Positions 25,268 to 34,934 of a stretch of 64,000 nucleotides of DNA are shown in pieces. The first letter of the stretch is position 1; every line of letters starts with the position of its first letter. Both the position numbers and the translations under genes were made by a program. The DNA comes from Planctomycetota bacterium. Lineage in GTDB: Bacteria; Planctomycetota; UBA1135; GCA-002686595. Location of the stretch: positions 354,638-418,637 of the forward strand of contig JAKLKU010000001.1 in NCBI GenBank assembly GCA_023150475.1, in the 5' to 3' direction. The notes beneath the pieces were generated by a model. The model was given only the letters and a program-made list of their open reading frames with translations, did no database searches and was not told the DNA's origin.

Positions 25268-28200
25268 TCAGTTGCAGAACGTGACGCTCAGGCCGTCGGA
25301 GAGGCTGACCGTGAACGGATCCGACGGGTCGCGCGACCACCACTGGTAGTGTCGCGTCGCGCCGACCATCGAGCCGTCGACCGGGATCGCGATCGACGCC
25401 GCGCCCGACGCGTTGGTCGAGACGAGCGTCAGACGCAGGAGCGGCGGCTTGATGCACAACGTGCCGCCGTTGAACGGCACGCCGTTCTGCTGCACGCCCC
25501 AGAACGCGAGCGCCGTCTTGTTCGGCAACGCGTTCGAGAGCCTCAACACGAAGTCGTTCGCTTGCGCGCCGGGCGTGCCGGTCGAGCCGATCGTCGGGAA
25601 GAGACCGAGCGAGTTCTGCTTCGAGGTGCAGTAGCTCGCCGTCGTCCCCCACACCGTCAACACGGCGTCGGGCTCGACCGTGCCGCACGCGCCGGTGACG
25701 AGCACCGAGTACGTGCCTTGGTCCGCCGCGCCGACGTTCGTGAGCACCAGCGTGCTCGCGGTCTCACCCGGCAACGCGACGCCGTCCTTCTTCCACTGGA
25801 ACGTGTACGGACCGTCGCCGCTCGCCGTCGTCGAGAAGCTCACTGGGCTCGCCGCGCAGACGGTCGCATCGCTGGGCTCGGTCGCGGAGACCGGCGTCGA
25901 CACGGCGAGCGTCGCCGCGGGTTCGACCGAGCCGCACGCACCGGTGACGAGCACCGAGTACGAGCCGGCGTCGCTCGCTTGGACGTTCGAGAGCACGAGC
26001 GAGCTCGCGTTCGCGCCGCCGATCGCGACGCCGTCCTTCTTCCACTGGAACGTGAACGGCCCGGTGCCGCTCGCGGTCGTCGTGAACGTCGCGCCGCCGC
26101 CCGGGCAGACCGTCTGATCGGCCGGAGTGCTCGCGCCGACGGTCGTGTTCACGGTGAGCGTCGCGGCGTTCTCGACCGAGCCGCACGCGCCGGTGACGAC
26201 GACCGAGTAGCTGCCGGCGTCGGCCGCGGAAACGTTCGGAAGCGTCAGCGAGCTCGCCGTTTCGCCCGCGAGCGGACCCCCGTCCTTCTTCCACTGGAAG
26301 GTGAAAGGCCCGGTGCCGCTCGCGTTCACGACGAAGGTCGCGCCCGCGCCTTCGCAGACCGTCTGACTCGACGGCCCGAACGCGCCCGTGCTCGCGTTCA
26401 CCGTGAGCGTCGCCGACGGTTCGGTCGAGCCGCACGCGCCGGTGACCAGCACCGAGTAGAGCCCCGCGTCGCCGAGCGTCGCGCTCGGGATCGAGTACGA
26501 GCTCGACGTCGCGCCGTCGATCGGCGAGCCATTGCGTTTCCACTGGAACGTGAACGGCCCGGTGCCGCTCGGCGTCGTCGAGAAGCTCGCGCTCGCGGCT
26601 TCACAGACGCTCTGCGTGACGAGCGCGCTCGCGGTGGTCGCCGCGTTGACCGTCAAGCTCGCCGCCGGCTCGACCGAGCCGCACGCGCCGGTGACCAGCA
26701 CCGAGTACGTCGCTTGATCGCCGCTCTGCGCGTTCGAGAGCGTGAGCGAGCTCGTGTTCGCGCCGCCGATCGCGACTCCGTCCTTCTTCCATTGGTAGGT
26801 GAACGGCCCGGTGCCGCCCGCGGTCGTCGAGAACGTCGCCGCGCCGCCGGGGCAGACCGTCTGGCTCGTCGGCGTGCTCGCGCTCGTCGGCACGTTGACG
26901 ACCAGCGTCGCCGACGGCTCGACCGAGTTGCACGAGCCGGTGACCAGCACCGAGTACGTGCCCGCGTCGGACGCTTGCACGTTGATCAGGTTGAGCTGGC
27001 TCGAGATCGCGCCCGAGATCGCGACGCCGTCCTTCTTCCACTGGTAGGTGTAGGGCCCACTGCCCGCCGCGGTGGTCTGGAAGCTCGCGAGCCCGCCCGG
27101 GCAGACGGTCTGGTTCGCGGGCACCGACGCCGTCGTCGCGATGCTGACGGTCAACACGCCCGCGCCGGTCTCGAACGGTCCGCACGCGTTGGAGACGACG
27201 CACGTGTAGCTGCCGGCGTCGCCCGAAACGACCGAACCGATCGCGTACGAGCTCGACGTCGCTCCGCCGATCGCGACGCCGTTCTTCTTCCACTGGTAGG
27301 TGAACGGTCCCGTGCCACTCGCCGTGGTCGTGAAGTTCACCGCCCCGCCGGGGCAGACGGTCGCGCTCGCCGGGTTGGTCGCGCTCGGCGCCGCGCACGA
27401 CGCGGTCAGCGCGACGATCTTGACGTCGTCGAGGTTCCAGCCGCCGTAGGTCAGTCCGACGTCGGAGACCAACGCGAACTCGAGCTGCACGCTCGGGTTG
27501 TTGTCGGCGAGCGACGAAATGTCGACTTCGGTCTCGGTCCACGCGGTGTCGAGCGTGTCGGTCGAGAAGTCGTTGACCCACACTTGGGTGCCGTTGACCT
27601 TGACGATCGCTTGGTCGTACTGACCCGACTCGACGGTCAGCCAACGTTGGAACTTCAGCGTGCAGCCGGTCTTGCCGGACAGGTTGATCGTCGGCGAACG
27701 CAGCCAGTTGCTGACGTTGTTCGCGTACGCGCCGTTCCAACTGCCGAAGCCGAGGTCGTTGCCCCAGACGTTGTTGCCGGCGAACGCGGTCGACGGATCG
27801 CCGGACTCACCGGCGGTGCCGGGTTGACCGAATTGGCTCGAGAGCTGCCAGTCGTCCTGCGTCGCGACTTGGCCGTGCGTCCAGCCGTTGGTGCCGCTCT
27901 CGAAGCCCTCGGTCCAGAACACGGTCTCGATGCCGACCTTGAACTTGAGCAAGCTCGCCGGCGCGCCGGTCGGGAAGACGTTGGTGTGCGCCGCGTTGTC
28001 GGTCGCGCTGACGTAGTACTCGACCACCACGGGCGAACCGACGCCCGGGATCGAGCCCGACCACTGGTTGCCCGCGACGAAGCTCATCGGCACGCTCGAG
28101 AACGCGCCACCGTTCGAACGGTAGAAGATCGTCGCGCTCGTGATCGGCGGGTTCGTGTTCGCGAAGACGTCCGCCGTGACCACGTACGGACCGCTCGGGT

Positions 28201-30013
28201 TCGTCGTGTCCGCCAGATCGGTGACGTTCGAGAACGACACCGACTGGATCACGTAGTTCGGGAAGCCTTGGTCGTGGAAGCCGCCGTCGATCTGCGTGAA
28301 GTGCGGCGTGCCGTTGTCGATGTTGCCGTCGTCGTCGTCGAGCACGAGCCAGTGCGTGCGGACGATCGTCTTGATCTGCCCGTCGTTGTACGCGTTCATC
28401 CACGCGTTGAAGAGCGTGTTGGCGGTCTGGATGCCGAGCGCGCTGCCGAGCGTGTTCTTGAGCCGCGTGCGCACCTTCCAACACGCACCCATCAGCACTT
28501 CGCCATCTGCGTGCACTTCGCCGTAGCACGCCGGATTGGAGTCGCCGCAGAACTGACGCGTGTTGTTGCCGTCGCGGACGTTGCAACCGGTGCCGCAAAA
28601 GTTGATGCCGACGATCGGATCATCGGTGATGAACGTGGTGAAGTTGTCCGCGTTGCCTTCGCCGAAGCCGTCGCCGCCGTTGCCCGAGAGATAGCGCGAG
28701 TTGAGCCAGTGCCCCATCTCGTGCAGCACGACCGTCGAGTAGGCCGTGTTCACGCAGCCGCCGCCCGCCTGGTAGAAGTTGACCGACACGCCGTCGTAGT
28801 AGGCGTTGCACGTCGAGGCGATGTTGACGTTCGCCGTGGCGAGGAAGTCACTGGTGGCGTCAGCGGGGTTCACCGAGCGCGTCCAAGCGCGCATCTTGCC
28901 GATCCAGAGGAACGCGTTCGCCTGCGCGCTCACGAGATCGCTGACGGTGTTGTTCATCGTCACGGCGTTGCCGCTCGAAGCAGTCAGGCTCTGCGAGAGC
29001 GAATACGCCGTGCCCGCTTGGTTCGTGACGTTCGCGTAGGTGCCGGTGAACTTGAAGGTGCCGGTGACCGGCGCCGTCGCCCCGGCGATCGTGAAGTTGC
29101 CGTTGACGTCGCTCGTCGCGTTGCCCTGCGGGCTCGTCACCGTCAGGTACGGCATCGCGAGCGGCGTCTCGGGGTTCGAGCTCGAGTCGGGGAAGAAACC
29201 CGGCGTCGCCTTCGCGCTGACCGTGCCCGACACGTCGTGGTGCACCGCGTCTTCGCGCGCGACCACCGCGCCCGACTTCGCGTCGATCCAATAGACGTGG
29301 CCTTCGGCCGCGCCTTGGCCGTCGTTCCAATGCACTTCGACTTGCCACGCGAGCTTCGCGGCGCGCAGCTTCGGCGACTTCGGCTGCGCGATGACGAGCT
29401 TCGGCCCGTCGATGCGCGTCGGCGCGAGTTTGGTCTCCGCGACGAACGTGCGCGCGGCGAGGTCGACGGCTTCGCCGCCGGCGAACGCCGGCGTGACGTC
29501 GAAGTCGGGCGAGAGCTCGGGGAGGCCCGTCGAGTCGACCGAGAGCACGCGGCCCTCGAGGTCGAAGAGCACCGTCGCGTAGCCGTGCACGACCGGCACG
29601 CCGCGCACCTCTTGGCGGAACTGCACCGAAAGCTTGTCGTTCGAGCCCGCGAGCGAGAGCGGCAGGAACACGATGCCGTCGTCGACGAGTGAACGCGAGT
29701 CGAGGCCGGTCAGGCCGCGCGTCTCGTCGATCACGAGGCGCGCCGCGGCGAAGTGCTCCGCGTCGGAGTGCGGGACGAAGTCGAGCGAGCGCGCGCCGCC
29801 GTACACGAACTGCGCGAAGCCGGTCTCGTGGTCGAAGTGCGCGCGCCAGGTGCTGCCGGCGCGGGCGCGCCACGCACCGAGTTCACGCTGGACGCGGAAG
29901 TACTCGGACTCGGGCTCCTCCGGCGCCGGCGCGGCCGTCGGTTGCACGACGGCTTGGGCGAAGAGCGACGACGAAAGGAGCAACGCGACGACGGACGACG
30001 TCGAAAGGTGCAT
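25268..30013 (-). CDS. Giant secreted metalloprotease with seven Ig-like repeats
   Basis: 1581 residues. Signal peptide (SSVVALLLSSSLFAQA), then an FTP-like propeptide region (~40-270: GLTGLDSRSLVDDG, VRGVPVVHGYATVLFD, WQVEVHWNDG). The catalytic domain has VVLHEMGHWLN (HExxH, near residue 430) and GFGEGNADNF (third ligand Glu), as in fungalysin/thermolysin-like enzymes. A beta-rich jelly-roll part (~720-870) is followed by seven tandem repeats of ~83 residues (nt 25634-27376), each with TVCPGG...FTYQWKKDGVAI...GDAGSYSVLVTGACGSVEP: Ig-like domains with a conserved disulfide. The C-terminal ~120 residues start YCTSKQNSLG and form a conserved end domain, perhaps for sorting. ATG 30013 starts the signal peptide. 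Likely extracellular proteolysis with adhesion or substrate-binding arms. Confidence 0.87.
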   Translation of the reverse strand: MHLSTSSVVALLLSSSLFAQAVVQPTAAPAPEEPESEYFRVQRELGAWRARAGSTWRAHFDHETGFAQFVYGGARSLDFVPHSDAEHFAAARLVIDETRGLTGLDSRSLVDDGIVFLPLSLAGSNDKLSVQFRQEVRGVPVVHGYATVLFDLEGRVLSVDSTGLPELSPDFDVTPAFAGGEAVDLAARTFVAETKLAPTRIDGPKLVIAQPKSPKLRAAKLAWQVEVHWNDGQGAAEGHVYWIDAKSGAVVAREDAVHHDVSGTVSAKATPGFFPDSSSNPETPLAMPYLTVTSPQGNATSDVNGNFTIAGATAPVTGTFKFTGTYANVTNQAGTAYSLSQSLTASSGNAVTMNNTVSDLVSAQANAFLWIGKMRAWTRSVNPADATSDFLATANVNIASTCNAYYDGVSVNFYQAGGGCVNTAYSTVVLHEMGHWLNSRYLSGNGGDGFGEGNADNFTTFITDDPIVGINFCGTGCNVRDGNNTRQFCGDSNPACYGEVHADGEVLMGACWKVRTRLKNTLGSALGIQTANTLFNAWMNAYNDGQIKTIVRTHWLVLDDDDGNIDNGTPHFTQIDGGFHDQGFPNYVIQSVSFSNVTDLADTTNPSGPYVVTADVFANTNPPITSATIFYRSNGGAFSSVPMSFVAGNQWSGSIPGVGSPVVVEYYVSATDNAAHTNVFPTGAPASLLKFKVGIETVFWTEGFESGTNGWTHGQVATQDDWQLSSQFGQPGTAGESGDPSTAFAGNNVWGNDLGFGSWNGAYANNVSNWLRSPTINLSGKTGCTLKFQRWLTVESGQYDQAIVKVNGTQVWVNDFSTDTLDTAWTETEVDISSLADNNPSVQLEFALVSDVGLTYGGWNLDDVKIVALTASCAAPSATNPASATVCPGGAVNFTTTASGTGPFTYQWKKNGVAIGGATSSSYAIGSVVSGDAGSYTCVVSNACGPFETGAGVLTVSIATTASVPANQTVCPGGLASFQTTAAGSGPYTYQWKKDGVAISGAISSQLNLINVQASDAGTYSVLVTGSCNSVEPSATLVVNVPTSASTPTSQTVCPGGAATFSTTAGGTGPFTYQWKKDGVAIGGANTSSLTLSNAQSGDQATYSVLVTGACGSVEPAASLTVNAATTASALVTQSVCEAASASFSTTPSGTGPFTFQWKRNGSPIDGATSSSYSIPSATLGDAGLYSVLVTGACGSTEPSATLTVNASTGAFGPSSQTVCEGAGATFVVNASGTGPFTFQWKKDGGPLAGETASSLTLPNVSAADAGSYSVVVTGACGSVENAATLTVNTTVGASTPADQTVCPGGGATFTTTASGTGPFTFQWKKDGVAIGGANASSLVLSNVQASDAGSYSVLVTGACGSVEPAATLAVSTPVSATEPSDATVCAASPVSFSTTASGDGPYTFQWKKDGVALPGETASTLVLTNVGAADQGTYSVLVTGACGTVEPDAVLTVWGTTASYCTSKQNSLGLFPTIGSTGTPGAQANDFVLRLSNALPNKTALAFWGVQQNGVPFNGGTLCIKPPLLRLTLVSTNASGAASIAIPVDGSMVGATRHYQWWSRDPSDPFTVSLSDGLSVTFCN
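25634..27376 (-). repeat. Seven 249-bp Ig-domain coding repeats
   Basis: Tandem in-frame repeats inside the metalloprotease gene, each coding ~83 residues. Units 3, 5 and 6 are the closest to each other. The high similarity at DNA level favours copy-number change by recombination. Confidence 0.9.
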
Positions 30014-30122
30014 GGCGTGCTGCGGAGCCGTGGGAGAGCTCCGATCTTGGGGATCGCGCGAGCAGGAAAAGACTACCACGCTTCCGCGGGACGGACTCGA
30101 CCGCGCGGCGTGTCCGGAAGGC

Positions 30123-32021
30123 TCAACCGCAAGTATCGAGGTCGAACGAACCGTCGCTGCGGCCGCGGTGCGCGAGCGCGCGTCGCAGCGCCCGACGGAA
30201 CGGCTCGAGCAAGTCCCGCCGACCGGCGAGCTCGAGCGCTTCTTCGACGAGCGGGCGATTCTCCGGGTCCTTCCACCGGACGAGCGCCTTCTGCAGCCGC
30301 CGCTCGCGCCCGCCCTTCGGCACGTAGAGCTCCTGGCGACTGATCGGATCGCGACCGCAGACGTACTGCACGCACCCGCGCGTCATCGGCAACGGGATGA
30401 ACTCCTGGACCTGCTCCGGCGAGTAGTTGCGCTCGAGGAGCTTCTCGAAGAGCTGCACGGCGTCCGCCATCGTCGTGCCCGGATGGCCGACGATGAAGTA
30501 GTTGACGAGGTGCTGGTCGCGGCCGAGCTCCTCGCACGTCGACTTGTACGCCTCTTCGTAGCGCTCGTAGACCTCGAAGCCCGGCTTGTTCATCGCGCGC
30601 AGCACGTCGGGTGACGCGTGTTCGGGCGCGAGCTTGATGCGCCCACTGGTGTGATTCGCGATCAAGTCGCGGTGCAACGGCAGGAGCTCGCCCTTCGTCG
30701 CCGCTTTCTGCCCGTAGAGCAAGTCGTAGCGGATCCCCGACTGCACGAAGGCGTGTTTGACGCCGGCGGTGCGTTTCACGAGACCGAGCAAACGCCGATA
30801 ACCTTCGCTCGCCGTGTCGACCCGCAGCGCGGGGCACACGTCGGGTGAGAGGCAGTCGCGGTCGAGACACGGCTTGCCGCTCTCGAGCAGCTTGCAACCC
30901 ATGCCCCACATGTTCGCGGTCGGTCCACCGACGTCGGTGATCGTGCCGCGGAAGTCGAGGTGCTCGGCGAGCTTCGCGGCTTCGCGCAGGACCGACGCTT
31001 CGCTGCGCGACTGGATCGAACGGCCTTGGTGGAACGTGATCGAGCAGAACGTGCAGTCGGCGAGGCAACCGCGGTGCGTGTTGATCGACCACCGCACCGG
31101 TTCGAGCGCCGGCACGCCGCCCGCCGCGTCGTGGTCGGGGTGCCACGCGCGCGCGAACGGCAAGTCGTAGTACTCGTCGACTTCCTCGGGCGTCGACGGC
31201 GGGAGCGGCGGATGCTGCAGCACGATCCGCGAACCGTGCGGCTGCGCGATCACGCGGCCGCCGACACGGTTCTCCTCGCGCACCGCCTCGAAGAGCTCGA
31301 TCAGGAGCTCGTGGTCGTTCGCGAGCGCCTCGAAGCTCGGCACCTGCCGCGCGCCGGCGGGCATGCGGTCCGGCGCGACGAGCTCGCACGTCTGCAGCAT
31401 GCCGCCGAGACTCTCGCCGCGCGCGCGCCGCTCGCAGAGCTCGAGCGCCGTGCGCTCGCCCATGCCCCACACGAGCAAGTCCGCCTTCGAGTCGACGAGG
31501 ATCGAGCGGCGGAACTTCTCCTCCCAGTAGTCGAAGTACGCGAGCCTCCGCGGACCGGCTTCGAGCCCGCCGATCACCACCGGCACGCCAGGGAAGTGAT
31601 GGCGCGCCGCGGCGGTGTACGCGATCGTCGCGCGGTTCGGCCGGCCCGGTTTGCCGCCGGGGCGATACACGTCCTGCGAGCGACGTTTCTTCGCGGCCGT
31701 GTAGTTGGTGACCATCGAGTCGATGGTGCCGGCGCTGACGCCGACCCAGAGCTTCGGCGCGGGCAGACGCTTCCAACCGGAACCGTCGGGCTCGAGCTCG
31801 GGCACGTCGAGGATGCCGACGCGGAAGCCGCGCTTCTCGAGCAGGCGCCCGATCGCGGGCACGCCGAAACTCGGATGGTCGACGTAGGCGTCGCCGGTGA
31901 CGAGCAAGACGTCGAGCTCGTCCCAACCGCGCGCCGCCATCTCGGCGCGGGTGCGAGGCAGGAAGGGCACGGCCAAAGCAGAGGCGCGTGCGGCAGCGGA
32001 AGCGTGCAAATCGCGTTTCAT
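30123..32021 (-). CDS. YgiQ-family radical SAM protein
   Basis: A 632-residue UPF0313/YgiQ protein. The N-terminal domain has DVLLVTGDAYVDHPSFG and PVVIGGLEAGPRR. The radical SAM cluster is THRGCLADCTFCSITFHQGR (CxxxCxxC). The distal part includes FVQSGIRYDLL, IKLAPEHASPDVL, VNYFIVGHPGTTM and FIPLPMTRGC, all family hallmarks. The reaction is not established for the family. ATG 32021 has AGGAA seven bases upstream; a longer reading to 32537 adds Arg-rich residues only. It is divergent from the Cys-rich membrane protein gene. Confidence 0.93.
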   Translation of the reverse strand: MKRDLHASAAARASALAVPFLPRTRAEMAARGWDELDVLLVTGDAYVDHPSFGVPAIGRLLEKRGFRVGILDVPELEPDGSGWKRLPAPKLWVGVSAGTIDSMVTNYTAAKKRRSQDVYRPGGKPGRPNRATIAYTAAARHHFPGVPVVIGGLEAGPRRLAYFDYWEEKFRRSILVDSKADLLVWGMGERTALELCERRARGESLGGMLQTCELVAPDRMPAGARQVPSFEALANDHELLIELFEAVREENRVGGRVIAQPHGSRIVLQHPPLPPSTPEEVDEYYDLPFARAWHPDHDAAGGVPALEPVRWSINTHRGCLADCTFCSITFHQGRSIQSRSEASVLREAAKLAEHLDFRGTITDVGGPTANMWGMGCKLLESGKPCLDRDCLSPDVCPALRVDTASEGYRRLLGLVKRTAGVKHAFVQSGIRYDLLYGQKAATKGELLPLHRDLIANHTSGRIKLAPEHASPDVLRAMNKPGFEVYERYEEAYKSTCEELGRDQHLVNYFIVGHPGTTMADAVQLFEKLLERNYSPEQVQEFIPLPMTRGCVQYVCGRDPISRQELYVPKGGRERRLQKALVRWKDPENRPLVEEALELAGRRDLLEPFRRALRRALAHRGRSDGSFDLDTCG

Positions 32022-32191
32022 CGAGTTCCTGGGGTCGAGGCGAACCGCCGGGCGATCCGAGGTGAGGCCGGAGCTTGGCCGAGACGCGGCCTCGTGGGCC
32101 GCGACGGCGGAGGAGTCTAGCGCCCGCGCCGCCGGTTCCGGCGCGCCACGCTCGGGATCCATTGGCGAGGCGCGTAAACTGCCCGCCGTCG

Positions 32192-32761
32192 ATGCCGCGC
32201 ACGAACGTCCTCGCGCTCTGGGTGTGCCTCGCCGCGCTCGCGGTCGCGGGGCTCGCGTGGCGCGCCGCGCGCGGCGCCGCGCCGGAGCTCGAGTTCCGCT
32301 GCGCCGAGCACGCTTGCGCGTGCCTCGACGCCACCGCCTGCCTCGCGGATTGCTGCTGCGAGCCGTCGAACGCCGTCGCGCCGGCCTTCGCGCGCCGCTC
32401 GGGTGCGCACGACGCAGACTCGTTCGCTGGTCGGCGCGACACGCACTGGCCTCGCGCAGCAGATGTGCCGGCTGAACAGGTGCCGGCAGAACAGGAGCAC
32501 GCAGTACGCGCACACGTGTCCGGCGCGAGCCGCACACTCGACGTCGACGCGACGCTCGCCCCGGCGCGCTGCGGCGGCCGACCGGACGAACGCGTCACAA
32601 CGGCGAGCTCGCCGGTGCCCGGTTTGGTCGCCGAGCGCGACGCACGCACGCTGCAAGGCGCGTCGTTCGGCCGCGCGCCACTCGCGCGCGCCGAACCCCA
32701 CGAAGCGACGACGATCGCACCGCCGAGCCCGCCTCCGCGCGGAGCGCACGACGCGGCCTAG
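32192..32761 (+). CDS. Small membrane-anchored Cys-rich protein
   Basis: A 189-residue protein of no known family. It has one N-terminal membrane segment (VLALWVCLAALAVAGLAW) followed by a cluster of Cys residues (FRCAEHACACLDATACLADCCCEP, residues ~36-58) that could bind copper, iron-sulfur or zinc. The remainder is low-complexity and perhaps disordered. It stands upstream of two SCO-type genes on the same strand, so a link to copper handling or oxidase assembly is possible; this is inference from position. ATG 32192 is used as it starts the membrane segment. Confidence 0.6.
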   Translation: MPRTNVLALWVCLAALAVAGLAWRAARGAAPELEFRCAEHACACLDATACLADCCCEPSNAVAPAFARRSGAHDADSFAGRRDTHWPRAADVPAEQVPAEQEHAVRAHVSGASRTLDVDATLAPARCGGRPDERVTTASSPVPGLVAERDARTLQGASFGRAPLARAEPHEATTIAPPSPPPRGAHDAA

Positions 32762-32798
32762 TGGCCACTCGTTCGCTCTTTGCCGCCCGGCTCCGCGC

Positions 32799-32872
32799 GC
32801 TTGCGCGACGGGCTCGCACGCCTGCGCGACGGGCTCTCTCGCTTGCGCGACGGGCTCTCTCGCTTGCGCGCG
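32799..32872 (+). repeat. 21-bp repeat (three copies and a part) before the SCO genes
   Basis: Copies of gcttgcgcgacgggctctctc begin at 32799, 32820 and 32841, with a partial copy at 32862. The period is seven codons, and one frame would read RLRDGLS repeats. If the SCO-like gene began at a TTG at 32780, these would be an N-terminal Arg/Leu heptad extension; I favour non-coding sequence. Confidence 0.85.
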
Positions 32873-32980
32873 GTGTCCAAGCCGGGGCCGACCCTCGAGC
32901 TCGCTCCTTCGAAGCGCGAGCTCCGTCGGCGTCCGCGCGGTGCATCCCTGCCTCTCCTCCGAATCGGATCCGTCGTCTCG

Positions 32981-33634
32981 ATGCCTCTCTCCTCCACCGA
33001 CGCCTCGCGTCGGATCGTTTCACGTCGCTGGCGCGCGCTGCTCGCGGTCGCGCTCGTGCTGCTCGTCGGCACGGGCGCGGTGCTCGCGTGGCGCATCGCG
33101 CACGAGCCGCCGAGGATCGACTGGAGCCGCGCGCGTTCGATCGAACCGCTCGAGCTCCCGTCGTTCGAACTCGTCGACCTCGACGGCGCGACGTGCTCTC
33201 GGTCCGACTTGGAGGGCCGTGTGTGGATCCTCGACCTCGTCTCGCTCCAGTGCGGCGCGTGCGGCCCGACCAGCGGCTCGCTCGCCGACTTGCAGGAGCG
33301 TCTCGCGGGCGCCGAGATCGGCTTCGTGACGGTTTCGATCTCGCGCGAGGACGGCGTGGGCGCGCTGCGCTCCCACCAACGTTCGTATCGCCGCGCCGAT
33401 CCCCAGCGCTGGCGCATCCTGCTCTGCGACGAGACGTACGCGCCGCGACTCGCCGTGTTGCTCGGAGCCGCCGGTTCCGAGCGCCACGTGCTCGCGGGGC
33501 TCGTCGCGCCTCGTCCGCGCTTCTTCCTGGTCGATCGCGAGGCCCGCGTGCGCGGCGCGTTCGACGCGAGGAGGCCCGCGGAGCTCGACCAACTCGTCGC
33601 GGATGCGCTGGCGCTCGCCCGCTCGGCGCCTTGA
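32981..33634 (+). CDS. SCO/thioredoxin-like membrane protein (divergent SCO paralogue)
   Basis: A 217-residue protein with an N-terminal membrane segment (ALLAVALVLLVGTGAVLAW) and a SCO1/SenC-like thioredoxin fold. In place of the copper-binding CxxxC it has LQCGACGPTSG (CxxC, residues ~90). The conserved distal His of SCO proteins is not evident before FFLVDREA. It may therefore act as a thiol oxidoreductase rather than bind copper. It lies directly before the SCO-cytochrome c-YHS gene (19 bases), which keeps the normal motif. ATG 32981 is preferred; an upstream TTG at 32780 would add a repeat-containing extension. Confidence 0.75.
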   Translation: MPLSSTDASRRIVSRRWRALLAVALVLLVGTGAVLAWRIAHEPPRIDWSRARSIEPLELPSFELVDLDGATCSRSDLEGRVWILDLVSLQCGACGPTSGSLADLQERLAGAEIGFVTVSISREDGVGALRSHQRSYRRADPQRWRILLCDETYAPRLAVLLGAAGSERHVLAGLVAPRPRFFLVDREARVRGAFDARRPAELDQLVADALALARSAP

Positions 33635-33653
33635 CCCGTTTCGCTCCGTTCCC

Positions 33654-34754
33654 ATGTCCAAATCGATCCTCTTCGTGCTGGCGGGCCTCGCGCTCGCCGG
33701 CGTCCTCTACTGGCAAACCGTCAAGCCGCGTGGCGAAAGCGACGCGGCCGCGGCAACGCCCGAGCTGCCGAAGTACTGGGACGCACCCGAGTTCTCCTTC
33801 GTCGACCAACACGAGCGTCGCATCGGCCCCGCCGAGCTGCGCGGCTCGGTGTGGATCGCGAACTTCATCTTCACGACCTGCACGTCGATCTGCCCGACGA
33901 TGAGCGGGAAGATGGTGCAGCTCCAACGCACGCTCGCCGCGCCCGAGCTGCGCTTCGTGTCGTTCTCCGTCGATCCTGTGCACGACACGCCCGCGGTGCT
34001 CGCCGAGTACGCCGAGCGTTGGAGCCCCGGCGAGACGCGCTGGATCCTGCTCGCGACCGACGACGCAGGCTTGCACCGCACGGCGCGCGCGATCGGCGTC
34101 ACCGTCGAAGCGAGCGACGACGTCGACAACCCGATCCTGCACAGCAATCGATTCTTCCTGGTCGACCCACGCGGCGTCGTGCGCGGCGTCTATCCGAGCG
34201 ACGACGAAGCGGCGCTCGCCGAGCTCGTCGTCCACGCGCGCCAGCTCGTCGCGGACGAGTTCCCCGAGTCTCGCGCCGCGCGCGCCGAACTCGACGGCCC
34301 CGGGCTCTTCGCGGCGTACGGTTGCGCGGCGTGCCACGCCGATCCGAAGCTCGCGCCGCCGCTCGCAGGCGTGTTCGGCAAACACGTCGCGCTCGACGGC
34401 GGCGCGACCGTGGTGGTCGACGACGCGTACCTGCGCGAATCGATCGTCGATCCGGCGGCCAAGTTGGTCGCCGGCTATCGACCGACGATGCCGGCGTACG
34501 GCACGACGCTCGTCGAAGCCGAGCTCGAGAAGCTCGTCCTGCACGTGCGCTCGCTCCAAGCGCTCGCCGGCGCGCCGGACCGCGCGGTGCCGATCGAAGC
34601 GAAGGACCCGGTCTGCCGGATGGACGTGACGGCCGTCGCCGACACGCCGAGCTGCGAATGGGGCGGCCGGCGCTGGTACTTCTGCTGCGAGGACTGCCTG
34701 GTCGACTTCCAGGCGAACCCGGAGAAGTACGCCGCGAGATTCCAGAACCAGTAG
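33654..34754 (+). CDS. SCO1/SenC - cytochrome c - YHS domain fusion protein
   Basis: 366 residues in three modules. After an N-terminal membrane segment (ILFVLAGLALAGVLYW), the SCO domain (~45-210) has FIFTTCTSICPTMSG (CxxxC) and the third copper ligand His in ILHSNRFFLVD. Next comes a class I cytochrome c (~225-305) with AAYGCAACHADPKLAPPL (CxxCH haem site) and TMPAYG (axial Met). The C-terminus is a YHS domain (~318-366): DPVCRMDV, then WYFCCEDC, a metal-binding fold often seen with copper proteins. The set fits copper delivery to CuA of a haem-copper oxidase with redox control, in the periplasm. No oxidase genes are in the window. Confidence 0.88.
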   Translation: MSKSILFVLAGLALAGVLYWQTVKPRGESDAAAATPELPKYWDAPEFSFVDQHERRIGPAELRGSVWIANFIFTTCTSICPTMSGKMVQLQRTLAAPELRFVSFSVDPVHDTPAVLAEYAERWSPGETRWILLATDDAGLHRTARAIGVTVEASDDVDNPILHSNRFFLVDPRGVVRGVYPSDDEAALAELVVHARQLVADEFPESRAARAELDGPGLFAAYGCAACHADPKLAPPLAGVFGKHVALDGGATVVVDDAYLRESIVDPAAKLVAGYRPTMPAYGTTLVEAELEKLVLHVRSLQALAGAPDRAVPIEAKDPVCRMDVTAVADTPSCEWGGRRWYFCCEDCLVDFQANPEKYAARFQNQ

Positions 34755-34934
34755 AACGCGGCGTGCGGATGCCTAGGATCTCGGGGCAGGTCGCAGCGCC
34801 CTGCGTCCCGCTTCCGCACCGGGTCGGTGCACGCGCTTGAGCGCCTGCGCCGACCGACCGAAACCGCGGACGGCGCGAGCAGGGGGCGCGGGGCACGGGC
34901 TCCGGCGGCCGCCGCTCGCCCGACTCGACAGCGC

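Noticed and set aside
25349..29692. A 1447-residue open frame antisense to the Ig-repeat metalloprotease
   Set aside because: It is Arg/Val/Asp-rich shadow translation of the opposite strand, with no motif. The minus strand carries a complete protease with signal peptide and domains.
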